DNA of 64,000 bases from Poriferisodalis sp965214215 (lineage in GTDB: Bacteria; Actinomycetota; Acidimicrobiia; Acidimicrobiales; Poriferisodalaceae): NCBI RefSeq assembly GCF_965214215.1, contig NZ_CBDCBD010000003.1:1364001-1428000 (forward strand), written 5' to 3'. Under the pieces are notes generated by a model. The model saw only the letters and a list, made by a program, of their open reading frames with translations. It made no database searches and was not told where the DNA came from. The position numbers were made by a program, and so were the translations under genes. The first letter of the stretch is position 1. Each line of letters starts with the position of its first letter. This document shows positions 35,652-43,898 of this stretch, in pieces.

Positions 35652-36842
35652 TCACAGGCGCCCGACTGCCGAACGTCCGTGATGGCTCGGTGCCCGATAG
35701 GGATCCTCCGGCCGCCGGATGCTGGGGCCCTTGGCACCGAACGTGGCGAAGAATGCCGCGATTCCCCCAAGCATCAGGCCGCTGACGACGGCGGCATATG
35801 CCGGGTAGTTCGCATGCTCTTTGCCGCAGACGGTGTACCACTCCACCCCATGGGTGGGAGGCGTGGCGCACGCAAATGTGTAGTCCTCCGCGTAGTCGTC
35901 CACGCAGAGGTACTTGTCGCGCGTATTGCCGGTGATGTCTGATTCGGAAACGCCGCAAGGGCCGGGCAGCTGGTGGACGCCGCTGCTGCTGTGGGTCTCC
36001 GGCGCGAAGAACACCATGCTGAGGGCGAACGCGATCAAGTAGGCGGCGGCTCCGCGCCCTAGCCAGTCCACCGGCTGCTCGTCGGGAAGCGCAGTTCGGC
36101 GCCCCGCCAATGAAACTGCGGCATAGAGGACTGCGCCGGTGCAGAAGGCGGCAACGCCGGGCACACCCCCGTCCAGAAGCTGCAGAACGAACATCTGCGC
36201 CGTCATCAACGGCGTCGTGAAGCAGGCAGTCAGCGCGATGGCGGCGATGAACCTTCGATGAGTGACGCTCTTGGCACGCAGGACAAGGTCAACCACGAGC
36301 GCGAACGCGCCGGTGAACGTGAGTACCCACAGGCTGCTGCTGAGCGGCGCTCCGAAGAGCCGCTCAGCGATGGCGGGATCGGTGTCGTGCCATGTCCACC
36401 ACAGGAACTTCGCGCCGACGATGTCGTAGGGCGCGTACAGCAGACACGCCACCAGTCCGGTGAGTGCCGCTGCCGGCCAGCGCCCCAACCCGAGCCGACG
36501 AACGCCGACTGTCGGCCAGTACAGGAAGACGATGTACACACACGGGATGTACAGCGGCAGGCGTGGGGTGATCATGATGGTCGCCTGGGCCTGCCAGAAA
36601 GTGTCGACCACCGGCAACGCCATGAAGATCAGATCGTTCGCAGTGCCGGCGATCAGCGCGGCAGCCCAGATCAGCCGGTTGGCACGGCCTGCGCGGAGCG
36701 CGTGGATCAGGGCGAGCGCGGCACACGCGATAATCACGTACTCCCCGATCAGGAACGTCGGCAGCGCGGCCCACTGTTCGGCAGGGACGGTGAACACCTT
36801 CCAAGGAAGGTGCGGCGACGTGTCCCACGGCAGTGTTCTCAA
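35652..36842 (-). CDS. Multipass membrane protein of unknown function beside sterol-type genes
   Basis: A 396-residue protein with about nine or ten membrane segments. It has conserved-looking polar motifs inside helices (TANDLIFMALPVVDTFWQAQ, ITPRLPLYIPCVYIVFLYWP, YAPYDIVGAKFLWWTWHDTD) and a large Cys-rich loop near residues 300-350 (CGVSESD, YLCVDD, FACATPP, WYTVCGKEH). The motif-rich helices resemble an enzyme more than a transporter. I cannot name a family. It ends 18 bp from the SMT fragment and its start is 15 bp downstream of the fatty-acid-hydroxylase gene, so it is co-transcribed with the latter. Confidence 0.7.
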   Translation of the reverse strand: MRTLPWDTSPHLPWKVFTVPAEQWAALPTFLIGEYVIIACAALALIHALRAGRANRLIWAAALIAGTANDLIFMALPVVDTFWQAQATIMITPRLPLYIPCVYIVFLYWPTVGVRRLGLGRWPAAALTGLVACLLYAPYDIVGAKFLWWTWHDTDPAIAERLFGAPLSSSLWVLTFTGAFALVVDLVLRAKSVTHRRFIAAIALTACFTTPLMTAQMFVLQLLDGGVPGVAAFCTGAVLYAAVSLAGRRTALPDEQPVDWLGRGAAAYLIAFALSMVFFAPETHSSSGVHQLPGPCGVSESDITGNTRDKYLCVDDYAEDYTFACATPPTHGVEWYTVCGKEHANYPAYAAVVSGLMLGGIAAFFATFGAKGPSIRRPEDPYRAPSHHGRSAVGRL

Positions 36843-36857
36843 CGTCGGGTCGCCCTG

Positions 36858-37682
36858 TCAGTAGCTGATGAACGATTCGAGTTCGCGCCCCGCGTCGGCA
36901 CCGCCGGTGTCTCGCTCGCCGCGCCCGCCGAAGACCTCCGGGCCATAGCGCCTGCCGTGCCTTCGCAAGGTGCGGTGAACGCGATCCCAGATCATCAGAT
37001 GCTGTCCGTAGTTCACATGGAAATGGGCGTGATGGTCGTCGTGGAACTGGGAGGGCGGCTGCCACGGCAGCGCCGAGACCCGCTTGACGCCGGAATGACC
37101 CTCGATGTTGAACACCACGATGTACAGCAGGACGCCGACGATCGACACGGCGTGGAACGGGATGACGAGCATCGGCGCCAATGTGGCCGCTTGCAGGATC
37201 AGCAGTTCCACTGGGTGCAGTGCGAATGTCACGTAGGGCGTTGTTGCGACGAACCGATGATGGAAACGGTGCAGGTGTCTGAACAGGAACCTCGTGTGCA
37301 GCGTGCGGTGCACGAGGTAGGCGATGTAGTCGGTCAGCAAGAACAACACGACGGTGGAGCCGAGGGTGTATGCCCAACCGCCCCATCCCGCCACGTCGGT
37401 GTAGATGGGCGTGTCCAAGCTGCCGCTGGCGATGACGTAGACAAGAACTCCGCTCAGCAGGCCGCTCAGCGTCATGTTGCGGGTGCCGGACCAGATGGCG
37501 AGGCGGTGAAGCTCGGGCGTCAGGTAGCGCTCAGGCTGCAGCTTCCACGATTCCGCCGTCGTGCGCCGCCGGACGTAGTAGCGGACATAGAGGTAGCCAG
37601 CGACTGCGTGATAGACGGCAATGCCCGCGAAGCTGGCACCGCCAACGCACGCGATGAGGAGACCCCAGTCGATCCCTCCCAT
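36858..37682 (-). CDS. Fatty-acid hydroxylase/sterol desaturase superfamily di-iron protein
   Basis: A 274-residue membrane di-iron oxygenase. The eight-histidine pattern is complete: HRTLH (residues 125-129), HRFHH (138-142), a lone His in FALHPVE (156) and HDDHHAHF (214-221). Four hydrophobic stretches surround it. Family members include C-4 sterol methyl oxidase, C-5 sterol desaturase and alkylglycerol monooxygenase. It sits with an SMT relic, so a sterol or hopanoid-like lipid substrate is attractive, but not proven. First gene of a two-gene unit with the multipass protein. Confidence 0.85.
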   Translation of the reverse strand: MGGIDWGLLIACVGGASFAGIAVYHAVAGYLYVRYYVRRRTTAESWKLQPERYLTPELHRLAIWSGTRNMTLSGLLSGVLVYVIASGSLDTPIYTDVAGWGGWAYTLGSTVVLFLLTDYIAYLVHRTLHTRFLFRHLHRFHHRFVATTPYVTFALHPVELLILQAATLAPMLVIPFHAVSIVGVLLYIVVFNIEGHSGVKRVSALPWQPPSQFHDDHHAHFHVNYGQHLMIWDRVHRTLRRHGRRYGPEVFGGRGERDTGGADAGRELESFISY

Positions 37683-37715
37683 GCGGCCTCTCCCGTTCTG
37701 TGGGCCGTCGTCGAG

Positions 37716-38192
37716 CTAGTCGCCGTCGCCGATCTGTGATTGCAGGTAGCGCTCGACGCCGATGTCTTCGATGATGCTCTGCTGGGTTTCGATCCAGTCG
37801 AGATGCTCTTCTTCGCCGACCAGCAGATGCTCGAGAAGCTCCCGGGTGCCCGCATCACCGTGGTCGAGGCACAGGCGGACGCCGCTGCGGTAGCGATCGA
37901 TGGCGTGCTCTTCGAGCTGGCGATCCAGCGCCAGCTGTTCTGGCACGGTCTCGCCGATCATCACGGTCCCGAGGCGCTGCATATTGGGCAGCGCATCGAG
38001 CAGCAGGATGCGCTCGATGAGCTTCTCGGCGTCTCGCATCTCTTCGATGGACTCCTCGTGGTACTGCGACGCCAAGCGTCCGTACCCCCAGTTGTCAGCG
38101 ATTTTCGAAGCGGCGAAGTACTGGTTGATAGCCGTCAGTTCGGCCGTCAGTGCTTCGTTCAGAAACTCGATGACCTCGGGCGTTCCTCGCAT
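37716..38192 (-). CDS. bfr: Bacterioferritin with an altered ferroxidase site
   Basis: A 158-residue bacterioferritin beginning MRGTPEVIEFLNEALTAELT. Numbering matches E. coli Bfr without gaps: Glu18, Tyr25, Glu51, Met52 (haem ligand), Glu94, Glu127 and His130 are all present. The exception is residue 54, which is Asp (EEMRDAEK) where the di-iron ligand His54 is expected in the EEMxHA motif. A single base would separate GAC from CAC. One iron of the ferroxidase centre may be bound differently; haem binding should be intact. In a unit with bfd and a DtxR-type regulator. Confidence 0.92.
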   Translation of the reverse strand: MRGTPEVIEFLNEALTAELTAINQYFAASKIADNWGYGRLASQYHEESIEEMRDAEKLIERILLLDALPNMQRLGTVMIGETVPEQLALDRQLEEHAIDRYRSGVRLCLDHGDAGTRELLEHLLVGEEEHLDWIETQQSIIEDIGVERYLQSQIGDGD

Positions 38193-38289
38193 GGTTCCAC
38201 CCTACGCGCAGGCTGCGCGAAGACACACCGCGGCCGATGACCGACGCGTGCGCTGCGTTCGCTGCGAGCAGGGCGCCGCTCCGCAGCCG

Positions 38290-38520
38290 CTATGCGCCGA
38301 CGGCGATCGGGTCGAATGCGATTGAGCGCACCGAGTGGTGCGTCCCCTCAAGCGCGCCATCCCGGCTCTGATCCAGCACCGCCCGAATCGTCATGAGACA
38401 GCTGCCGCAATCGGTGCCCGCACCGCACGCCCGCCCGATGTCGCCCACGGAGTCGACGCCCTGGGCGGCAAGGTGGCGGATAGTCGCCTCATTGGTGGCG
38501 AGGCATTGACAGACGATCAT
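38290..38520 (-). CDS. bfd: Bacterioferritin-associated ferredoxin (Bfd-like)
   Basis: A 76-residue [2Fe-2S] protein beginning MIVCQCLATNEATIR. Cluster ligands are Cys4, Cys6 and the pair in CGAGTDCGSC (about residues 32-41, using C38 and C41), the BFD-like fold pattern. The C-terminal ~25 residues are an extension. It would pass electrons to bacterioferritin for iron release. Located ~100 bp upstream of bfr in the same direction, with an inverted repeat 70 bp before its start. Confidence 0.88.
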   Translation of the reverse strand: MIVCQCLATNEATIRHLAAQGVDSVGDIGRACGAGTDCGSCLMTIRAVLDQSRDGALEGTHHSVRSIAFDPIAVGA

Positions 38521-38589
38521 CGAAGCTGCGGTCTCCGGAATGGCACAGGCGCACACCAGTGAGCGGCGCACGCAACCTTGATGTCCAAT

Positions 38590-38605
38590 GTTAGGCGTCG
38601 CTAAC
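38590..38605. promoter_or_regulatory. Inverted repeat, candidate metalloregulator operator upstream of bfd
   Basis: GTTAG-GCGTCG-CTAAC: perfect 5-bp arms, 6-bp spacer. The GTTAG/CTAAC arms are those inside the IdeR/DtxR box, but the spacing differs (the IdeR consensus keeps one base between them), so this is not a standard IdeR site. Its position in front of bfd and beside a DtxR-family gene suggests iron-dependent control. Confidence 0.35.
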
Positions 38606-38818
38606 GCACTGCGCGCAAGCGCTGATCGACACAGATGCCGTAGCCGCGGAGGCGGCAGGGGACTCTGCGACGTTGCGACCGGTTCCATATTGGAGGCATC
38701 GCGACGTGTCGATGATGTCGGTGAGAAATGCGGGTAGGTGCGCATCTCTCGTCGGCTGGATCGCCGGAGCAGAGGGATCTGCCGCCTCCGCAGCGGGCGC
38801 ACCCAATAGCGCGGCGCC

Positions 38819-39508
38819 CTAGCTGCCGGCGGTGACGAGGATGCGCGCTGCGGTGTACGCACTGACTCCCACGGTGCCCTCGTCCATCTCGATGGTGGCG
38901 GTGCCGTCGGGTGACACCGACATGACCGTCCCTGCGCGTCCGGGCATGAGCCCTGATTGCTCCAGGAACTCGAGCTGCCCAGGCTCGAACTCGAGCTCCT
39001 CGGGAATGCGCTGCACGGTGAAGCTCCCGGCCGTGCCGACATCGGCGAGCGGCTTGGCATCGGTGGGAGCGATGTAATCGGAGCCGGGGATCGGGTTGCC
39101 GTGCGGGCAGGTGTTCGGATCGTGGAGCACGTCCATCATTGCCCGTTCCACGACGGGGGAGATCACATGCTCCCAGCGGCCTGCCTCGTGATGGGCGTCT
39201 GCCCAGTTCAGCTTCAAGATGTCGGTCAGAAACCGCTCTGCCAGCCGGTGGCGGCGGACCACGGTCGTGGCGATCTGCTGGCCCTCGTCGGTGAGGGTGA
39301 TGTGGGCGTCATCGTCGACCTTGACGAGGCCCTCTCGCTGCATACGCCGGATCATCTCCGACACTGCTGGGCGCGAGACTTCCAGCCGTTCGGCGATGCG
39401 TGCCTGGATGACCTCGACGCCATCCTCTGCCAGTTCGTACACCGTCTCGGAGTACTCCTCGAAGGCAGGGTGGTGTTCCACCGGCTCGTACCCCATGATC
39501 GCCACCAT
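38819..39508 (-). CDS. DtxR/IdeR-family metal-dependent regulator
   Basis: A 229-residue DtxR-family repressor with the three-domain layout: winged HTH (YSETVYELAEDGVEVIQARI, VSRPAVSEMIRRMQREGLV), a dimerisation/metal-binding domain (RHRLAERFLTDILKLNWADA, HEAGRWEHVISPVVE, CPHGNPIPG) and a C-terminal SH3-like domain (PGQLEFLEQSGLMPGRAGTV). The CPHGNPIPG motif is characteristic. Start MVAIMGYEP (39508) or four codons later. Adjacent iron-storage genes suggest iron as effector. Confidence 0.9.
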   Translation of the reverse strand: MVAIMGYEPVEHHPAFEEYSETVYELAEDGVEVIQARIAERLEVSRPAVSEMIRRMQREGLVKVDDDAHITLTDEGQQIATTVVRRHRLAERFLTDILKLNWADAHHEAGRWEHVISPVVERAMMDVLHDPNTCPHGNPIPGSDYIAPTDAKPLADVGTAGSFTVQRIPEELEFEPGQLEFLEQSGLMPGRAGTVMSVSPDGTATIEMDEGTVGVSAYTAARILVTAGS

Positions 39509-39573
39509 AGCGGTACCCCGCAGATCGGCTGCACCGGGTTTGGGGGGCGCCTGCATTCCTGCCGTGCGCTCAA

Positions 39574-39750
39574 CTATGCGCCGACCCACCTCGGCAGCAC
39601 TTCGATGCCGAACTGCCGGCCGTCATTGATGAGCGATCTAGGAATGGGTGACGGATTGTCTTGCCTCAGGCGAGCATGGGCTGTCGCTTCGGGTTCGCCG
39701 AAGAGTGCGAGCGCCTCAAGCAGCATCTGCGGATCGTGCCAGTCGGTCAC
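39574..39750 (-). CDS. Small protein coupled to the ParS/MbcA-like antitoxin
   Basis: A 58-residue frame beginning with GTG at 39750 that overlaps the antitoxin stop as GTGA and reads VTDWHDPQMLLEALALFGEP and then a basic, Pro-containing C-terminal half. Antitoxins of this type are normally followed by a RES-domain toxin of ~160-200 residues; this product is much shorter and shows no RES motif that I can see. It could be an unrecognised small toxin or the remains of one. Confidence 0.4.
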   Translation of the reverse strand: MTDWHDPQMLLEALALFGEPEATAHARLRQDNPSPIPRSLINDGRQFGIEVLPRWVGA

Positions 39751-40250
39751 TGTGCGAGCCGGACCGCCGCGCGCCTTGCGGCGCGAGTCAGATGCTCGTC
39801 ACCGTTCGCGTCTGCGATCCACTGCGCGGGGGTGCGATCGCCAAGGTCAAGCTGGGGAGTCGTGGCCCATGCCGCGATGAGGACGGGGTCGACCTCGTCG
39901 AGGTATTCGCAGAATGCTGCGATGATGTCAGCGACGACCGGCCGGACGCGTCGCTGCTCGCGATCGAACTGCCACTCGGGGTACCAACTCGTGCGCTGCC
40001 CGTCGAGTGCGATGAGCGAGCCACTGCGCTGCCGCTTTGCCAGCGCCTGCCGGCTGATGCCAAGCAGTTCACGTACTTGAGTGGTGTCGAGGCGATCCCC
40101 GATGGCCGCATCCCACGCTGCGAGCGCCATGACCTGCTCGGCAGCGGTGCGCCCCATCCGCCTCGCCGTCTCGTCATCGATCACCGTGGTGTACTTGCGG
40201 CCCGATTGTCGGGCGAGAGAGTCGATGAAGCTCTGAGCGACGATCACCAT
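39747..40250 (-). CDS. Xre/MbcA/ParS-like antitoxin
   Basis: A 167-residue protein. After a helical N-terminus, DTTQVRELLGISRQALAKRQ is a helix-turn-helix, SWYPEWQFD follows, and the C-terminal DPVLIAAWATTPQLDLGDRT plus PAQWIADANGDEHL matches the MbcA/ParS/Xre toxin-binding domain. Such antitoxins neutralise RES-domain NAD-degrading toxins. A promoter-like sequence with overlapping repeats lies upstream, in keeping with self-repression. Partner missing or replaced by the 58-residue ORF. Confidence 0.65.
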   Translation of the reverse strand: MVIVAQSFIDSLARQSGRKYTTVIDDETARRMGRTAAEQVMALAAWDAAIGDRLDTTQVRELLGISRQALAKRQRSGSLIALDGQRTSWYPEWQFDREQRRVRPVVADIIAAFCEYLDEVDPVLIAAWATTPQLDLGDRTPAQWIADANGDEHLTRAARRAAVRLAQ

Positions 40251-40602
40251 CGGCGCCTCGTGTTCGCTTTGGACACTCTCGCCAACGGACAGACGCTGTC
40301 GCAGCGCATCGGTGAGTGCGTCGCCGCTGGCGGTGGTTGGCGTGTGGCACCTCGCGGTTCAGGACGGCGGTTCGGGTATCGGCCTCGGGGCAAGCCTAGT
40401 AGTTGGGTCGTCAACCCGTCAACCTGTCTATGAACTCCTTCATATTGACCGGCGCCGGAACGCGTGGGCGCTCACGTCCCGCGCGGGGCTCGGTTTCTTG
40501 CCGTCGCAATGGTCCGGCATCGGAGTGCACGGGCGCTTACGGTCTCTTCGGGGCAGACTGACGGTGCCCTCTGTGGGCGGGGCCTACGGAACGGAGTGTG
40601 CG
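40251..40602. other. 352-bp divergent intergenic region
   Basis: This stretch lies between the start of the antitoxin gene (minus) and the SDR gene (plus). Apart from the promoter-like element at 40393-40422 I see no gene or RNA; short plus-strand frames crossing it are out of phase with the SDR homology. Confidence 0.45.
40393..40422 (-). promoter_or_regulatory. Putative promoter with repeats for the antitoxin gene
   Basis: On the minus strand TTGACG is followed after 18 bp by TAGGCT, a -35/-10 pair. The -35 lies in a repeated TTGACGGGTTGACG and the spacer contains ACCC/GGGT inverted arms, a plausible operator for self-repression. Start would be ~135 nt upstream of the antitoxin ATG. Confidence 0.3.
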
Positions 40603-41370
40603 ATGGATCTGCATCTGGCAGGAAAGAACGTCCTCGTGACTGGAGCAGGGCAGGGGCTCGGCCTGGCCATCGCCGAAGCGTTTGCTGACGAAGGCGCAAA
40701 CGTGGCCTTCGCGTACAACGCATCGAGCGAGGGTGCGGAAAAGGGGGCTGCCGCTGCCCAGGAAGCCGGCCGCGCGGCACTTGCGATCCGATGCGACGTC
40801 ACCAGCGGAGGCGACGTGGAGCGCACCGTCAGCGAGGTGGTCAGCCAGCTCGGCAGCATCGACGTGCTGGTCAATAACGCTGCATACACCGATACCGGGC
40901 CCTTCCTCGACATCCATGCCGACGATCTGCAGCGCATGGTTGACGTGACCGTCATGGGCACCATGCGGATGACGCAGGCTGTCGTGCGCCACATGGTCGA
41001 GGTGGGCATCGAAGGCTCGATCGTGTCGCTCATGGGCGATTCCGGCCGGGTCGGCGAGAGCCGCCTGGCGGGCGTGGCCGCCACAAGGGCGTCGACGATG
41101 GGTTTGATGAAGTCGGTGGCGAAGGAGTTCGGCCGCAACGGGATCCGCGCCAACACGGTGTCGCTGGGGCTGGTGCGCTCGGAGCGGTTCGCCCACCACA
41201 CTGGCAATGCGGACGACGAGCGCATGGCGCGCATCGCCAAGATGTATCCGTTGCGACGGGTCGGCGCACCCGATGACGTTCCGCCGATGGTCCTGCTGCT
41301 GGCCTCGCCGCTGTCGGGCTGGACGACCGGCCAAACCGTCTCGGTCAACGGCGGCTACTCGATGGTCTAG
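40603..41370 (+). CDS. SDR-fold protein lacking the catalytic Tyr and Lys
   Basis: A 255-residue SDR-fold protein (start MDLHLAGKNVLVTGAG at 40603). The nucleotide motif TGAGQGLGLAIAEAF, the NNAAYTD strand and the usual C-terminal IRANTVSLGLVRSE and GQTVSVNGGYSMV are all there. In place of YxxxK the sequence reads GVAATRAS: Val158 for Tyr and Arg162 for Lys; the Asn of the tetrad is also not evident (VTVMG). A classical hydride-transfer mechanism is therefore unlikely. It may bind NAD(P) or ligand as a sensor, or use other residues. 66 bp upstream of the molybdoenzyme gene. Confidence 0.82.
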   Translation: MDLHLAGKNVLVTGAGQGLGLAIAEAFADEGANVAFAYNASSEGAEKGAAAAQEAGRAALAIRCDVTSGGDVERTVSEVVSQLGSIDVLVNNAAYTDTGPFLDIHADDLQRMVDVTVMGTMRMTQAVVRHMVEVGIEGSIVSLMGDSGRVGESRLAGVAATRASTMGLMKSVAKEFGRNGIRANTVSLGLVRSERFAHHTGNADDERMARIAKMYPLRRVGAPDDVPPMVLLLASPLSGWTTGQTVSVNGGYSMV

Positions 41371-41436
41371 GCGGCCAAACTGTCTTTCCGGTGCGTGCCA
41401 GCGTGCCGGCGGGACGCCGGTCGGAAAGAGAGCAGC

Positions 41437-43836
41437 GTGGCAGACGAGCCGTTCCGGCTGGACGAGACAGCGCCGACCGAAGGCGGCCCGTTCGGCGAGC
41501 CGATCCCGCGGCGGGAAGACCCCCGGCTGCTGCGGGGACGCGGCAGCTACATCGCGAACATCCGCTACGACGGGCAGCTCGCGGTGGCGTTCGTGCGCAG
41601 TCCAGTCGCACATGCCCGCATCGTGGGCATCGACACCTCAGCGGCGTTCGCCGCCCCCGGCGTGGTCGACATCGCCACAGGAGACGACGCCGACTTCGAG
41701 CACATGGCACTGGTGGCCGAATCGGCACTGCCAACCCACATCGCTACGCCCCAGCCCGTGCTGGCGGCGCAGAAAGTCCGTTACCAGGGCGAGGCAGTCG
41801 CCGCCGTCGTCGCCACGAGTGCAGCCTTGGCGACGGATGCCGCCGAACTGGTCGAGGTCACCTACGCCGAGCTGACCTGCCACGTCGATGCCGTCACTGC
41901 CGCAGCGGATCCGAGCGATCCCGTGCACGACATGGCTCCTGACAACCTCATCGTCACACGCCTGTTCGATGCCGGCGACGTCGAGGGGGCCCTCGCCGAT
42001 GCGCACCTGGTGATCGAGCGGGAGTACCGCACGAACCGTCACGGCGGCACGCCGATGGAGGGCCGGGGCGCGGTGGCGCGCTGGAACAGCGACCGCACCA
42101 AGCTCACCTTGCATGCCACCTCGCAGGTCCCGTATCTGCACCGCAACGGCCTCGCAAAGGTGTTGGGGGTGCCCGACGGCGCGGTGCAGTTGCTGGTCGG
42201 CGACGTGGGCGGCGGCTTCGGCATCAAGGCGGTGCTGTATCCCGAGGACGCCGTGGTGAGCCAGCTCGCTCGGCGGCTCGGCCAGCCCGTTGGCTGGGTC
42301 GAGACCCGCTCGGAGCATCTGCTGACAGCACTGCACGCCCGCGACCATCACTACACCGCGCGGGCTGGCTTCGACGCCGACGGGACGCTCATAGCGGTCG
42401 ATGCCGCGCTGCACGCCAACGTGGGCGCATACAGCGCGCCGCCCTGGACAGCAGGCATCGAACCGCTGATGGCAGGCGGGCTGCTGACCGGGCCCTACAA
42501 GCTCGGCCACTACCGCTGCGACGTGAAAGGCGTTGCCACGAACACCGCGCCGACAGGCCCCTATCGCGGGGTGGCGAGGCCCGCCACGGTGTTCGTGATG
42601 GAACGCCTGCTCGACGACGCTGCGGCGGCGCTGGACATCGATCCGCTCGACATCCGCCGCAAGAACCTGGTGGCGCCCGCGGACCTGCCGTACACCGCAC
42701 CCACCCGCTTGGTGCACGACTCGCGCACCTATCTCGACTGTCTCGAAGGAGTGGTCGAACGCGTCGGCTACGAGGACTTTCGCACGTTGCAGAAGGCATC
42801 TGGCGCGCCCGGCGGCGATGGACGGCTGATCGGGATCGGATTCGCTTGCTACAACGAGCTGACCGGCCTGGGACAGAAGGCCTCGGCGGGTCCGCGGCTG
42901 CCGTTTCGCACCGGGCACGAATCGGCCAGCGTGCGCATCGACCCCACCGGTGCCGTTACCGCAGCGATGGGAGCGACCTCCCAGGGCCAAGGCCTCGAGA
43001 CCACGATGGCCCAAGTGGTGGCAGCCGAGTTGGGCGTCAGCGTCGATGACGTATCTGTGGAGATGGGTGACACCGACCGGCTCTCCTTCGGGCTGGGGGC
43101 CTTCGCCAGCCGTCAAGGCGTCATCGGCTCGGGAGCGGCCACGCTCGCAGCACGCACGGTGCGGGCCAAGGCGCTCGTCATCGCCGCGCATCTGCTGGAA
43201 GCCGAGCCGGAGTGGCTGAGCATCGACGACAGGTTCATTCACACCGCCGACGCGCCTGCTGTCGGCGTGTCGCTGTCAGAGGTCGCTGCTGTTGCCTACT
43301 TCGAACCGCAACGCCTGCCGCCCGGCACGGAGCCGGGACTGGAGGCGACCCGCTTCTACGATCCGATCACCGGCACGTTTGCCGCGGGTGCCCAGGCGGC
43401 CGTCGTCGAGGTGGACCCCGACACCGGCGAGGTGGACGTGCAGCGGATCGTTTGCGTGGAAGACACCGGGCGTGCGATCAACCCCATGATCGTGGACGGT
43501 CAAGTGCAGGGCGCGATCGCCCAAGGTGTGGGCGGGGCGCTGTACGAGCACTTGGTGTACGACGACAACGGGCAGCTGCAGTCGGGCACCTTCATGGATT
43601 ACCTGGCGATCTCATCGGATCGCGTGCCGCCGATCGAGCTCGGCCACATCGCCGATCCTGCCCACAACCTGAACCAGATCCGTGGCGTGGGCGAAGGCGG
43701 CACGCTCGGTCCCTACGCCGCCATCGCGAACGCGGTCTGCGATGCGCTCGCCCCGCTCGGCGTCACCATCGACGATCTGCCCCTCAGCCCCGCCCGGGTC
43801 CATGCAGCAATCAGGGCTGCGGGCGCCCAGCGCTAG
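41437..43836 (+). CDS. Xanthine-dehydrogenase-family molybdopterin-binding subunit A
   Basis: A 799-residue molybdenum hydroxylase large subunit. FGEPIPRREDPRLLRGRGSY and AFVRSPVAHARIVGID begin the a/b hammerhead domain; VGDVGGGFGIKAVLYPEDA, GPYRGVARPATVFVMERLL and GQGLETTMAQVVA bind the molybdopterin cofactor; VGEGGTLG near the C-terminus contains the catalytic Glu. The motif AYxCSFR of true CO dehydrogenase is absent, so it is a CoxL-like member of unknown substrate. GTG 41437, with GGAAAGAG upstream, is preferred to the ATG 14 codons earlier. No FAD or [2Fe-2S] subunit gene lies nearby. Confidence 0.88.
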   Translation: MADEPFRLDETAPTEGGPFGEPIPRREDPRLLRGRGSYIANIRYDGQLAVAFVRSPVAHARIVGIDTSAAFAAPGVVDIATGDDADFEHMALVAESALPTHIATPQPVLAAQKVRYQGEAVAAVVATSAALATDAAELVEVTYAELTCHVDAVTAAADPSDPVHDMAPDNLIVTRLFDAGDVEGALADAHLVIEREYRTNRHGGTPMEGRGAVARWNSDRTKLTLHATSQVPYLHRNGLAKVLGVPDGAVQLLVGDVGGGFGIKAVLYPEDAVVSQLARRLGQPVGWVETRSEHLLTALHARDHHYTARAGFDADGTLIAVDAALHANVGAYSAPPWTAGIEPLMAGGLLTGPYKLGHYRCDVKGVATNTAPTGPYRGVARPATVFVMERLLDDAAAALDIDPLDIRRKNLVAPADLPYTAPTRLVHDSRTYLDCLEGVVERVGYEDFRTLQKASGAPGGDGRLIGIGFACYNELTGLGQKASAGPRLPFRTGHESASVRIDPTGAVTAAMGATSQGQGLETTMAQVVAAELGVSVDDVSVEMGDTDRLSFGLGAFASRQGVIGSGAATLAARTVRAKALVIAAHLLEAEPEWLSIDDRFIHTADAPAVGVSLSEVAAVAYFEPQRLPPGTEPGLEATRFYDPITGTFAAGAQAAVVEVDPDTGEVDVQRIVCVEDTGRAINPMIVDGQVQGAIAQGVGGALYEHLVYDDNGQLQSGTFMDYLAISSDRVPPIELGHIADPAHNLNQIRGVGEGGTLGPYAAIANAVCDALAPLGVTIDDLPLSPARVHAAIRAAGAQR

Positions 43837-43898
43837 AGCACAGATGCTGCCTCCCGCATGGAGACATCGCCGTCTGCGCCGTCGAGCTTGAGGGGTGC

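Noticed and set aside
36258..37739. 493-codon plus-strand frame over the membrane protein and hydroxylase genes
   Set aside because: The opposite strand shows membrane helices and the complete histidine motifs; the plus-strand product has no family features.
38590..38605. Canonical IdeR/DtxR box
   Set aside because: The arms fit but the spacer is 6 bp instead of 1 bp, so only a tentative regulatory site is reported.
41437..43836. Reading this gene as aerobic CO dehydrogenase CoxL
   Set aside because: The active-site AYxCSFR motif is not present and coxS/coxM are not adjacent.
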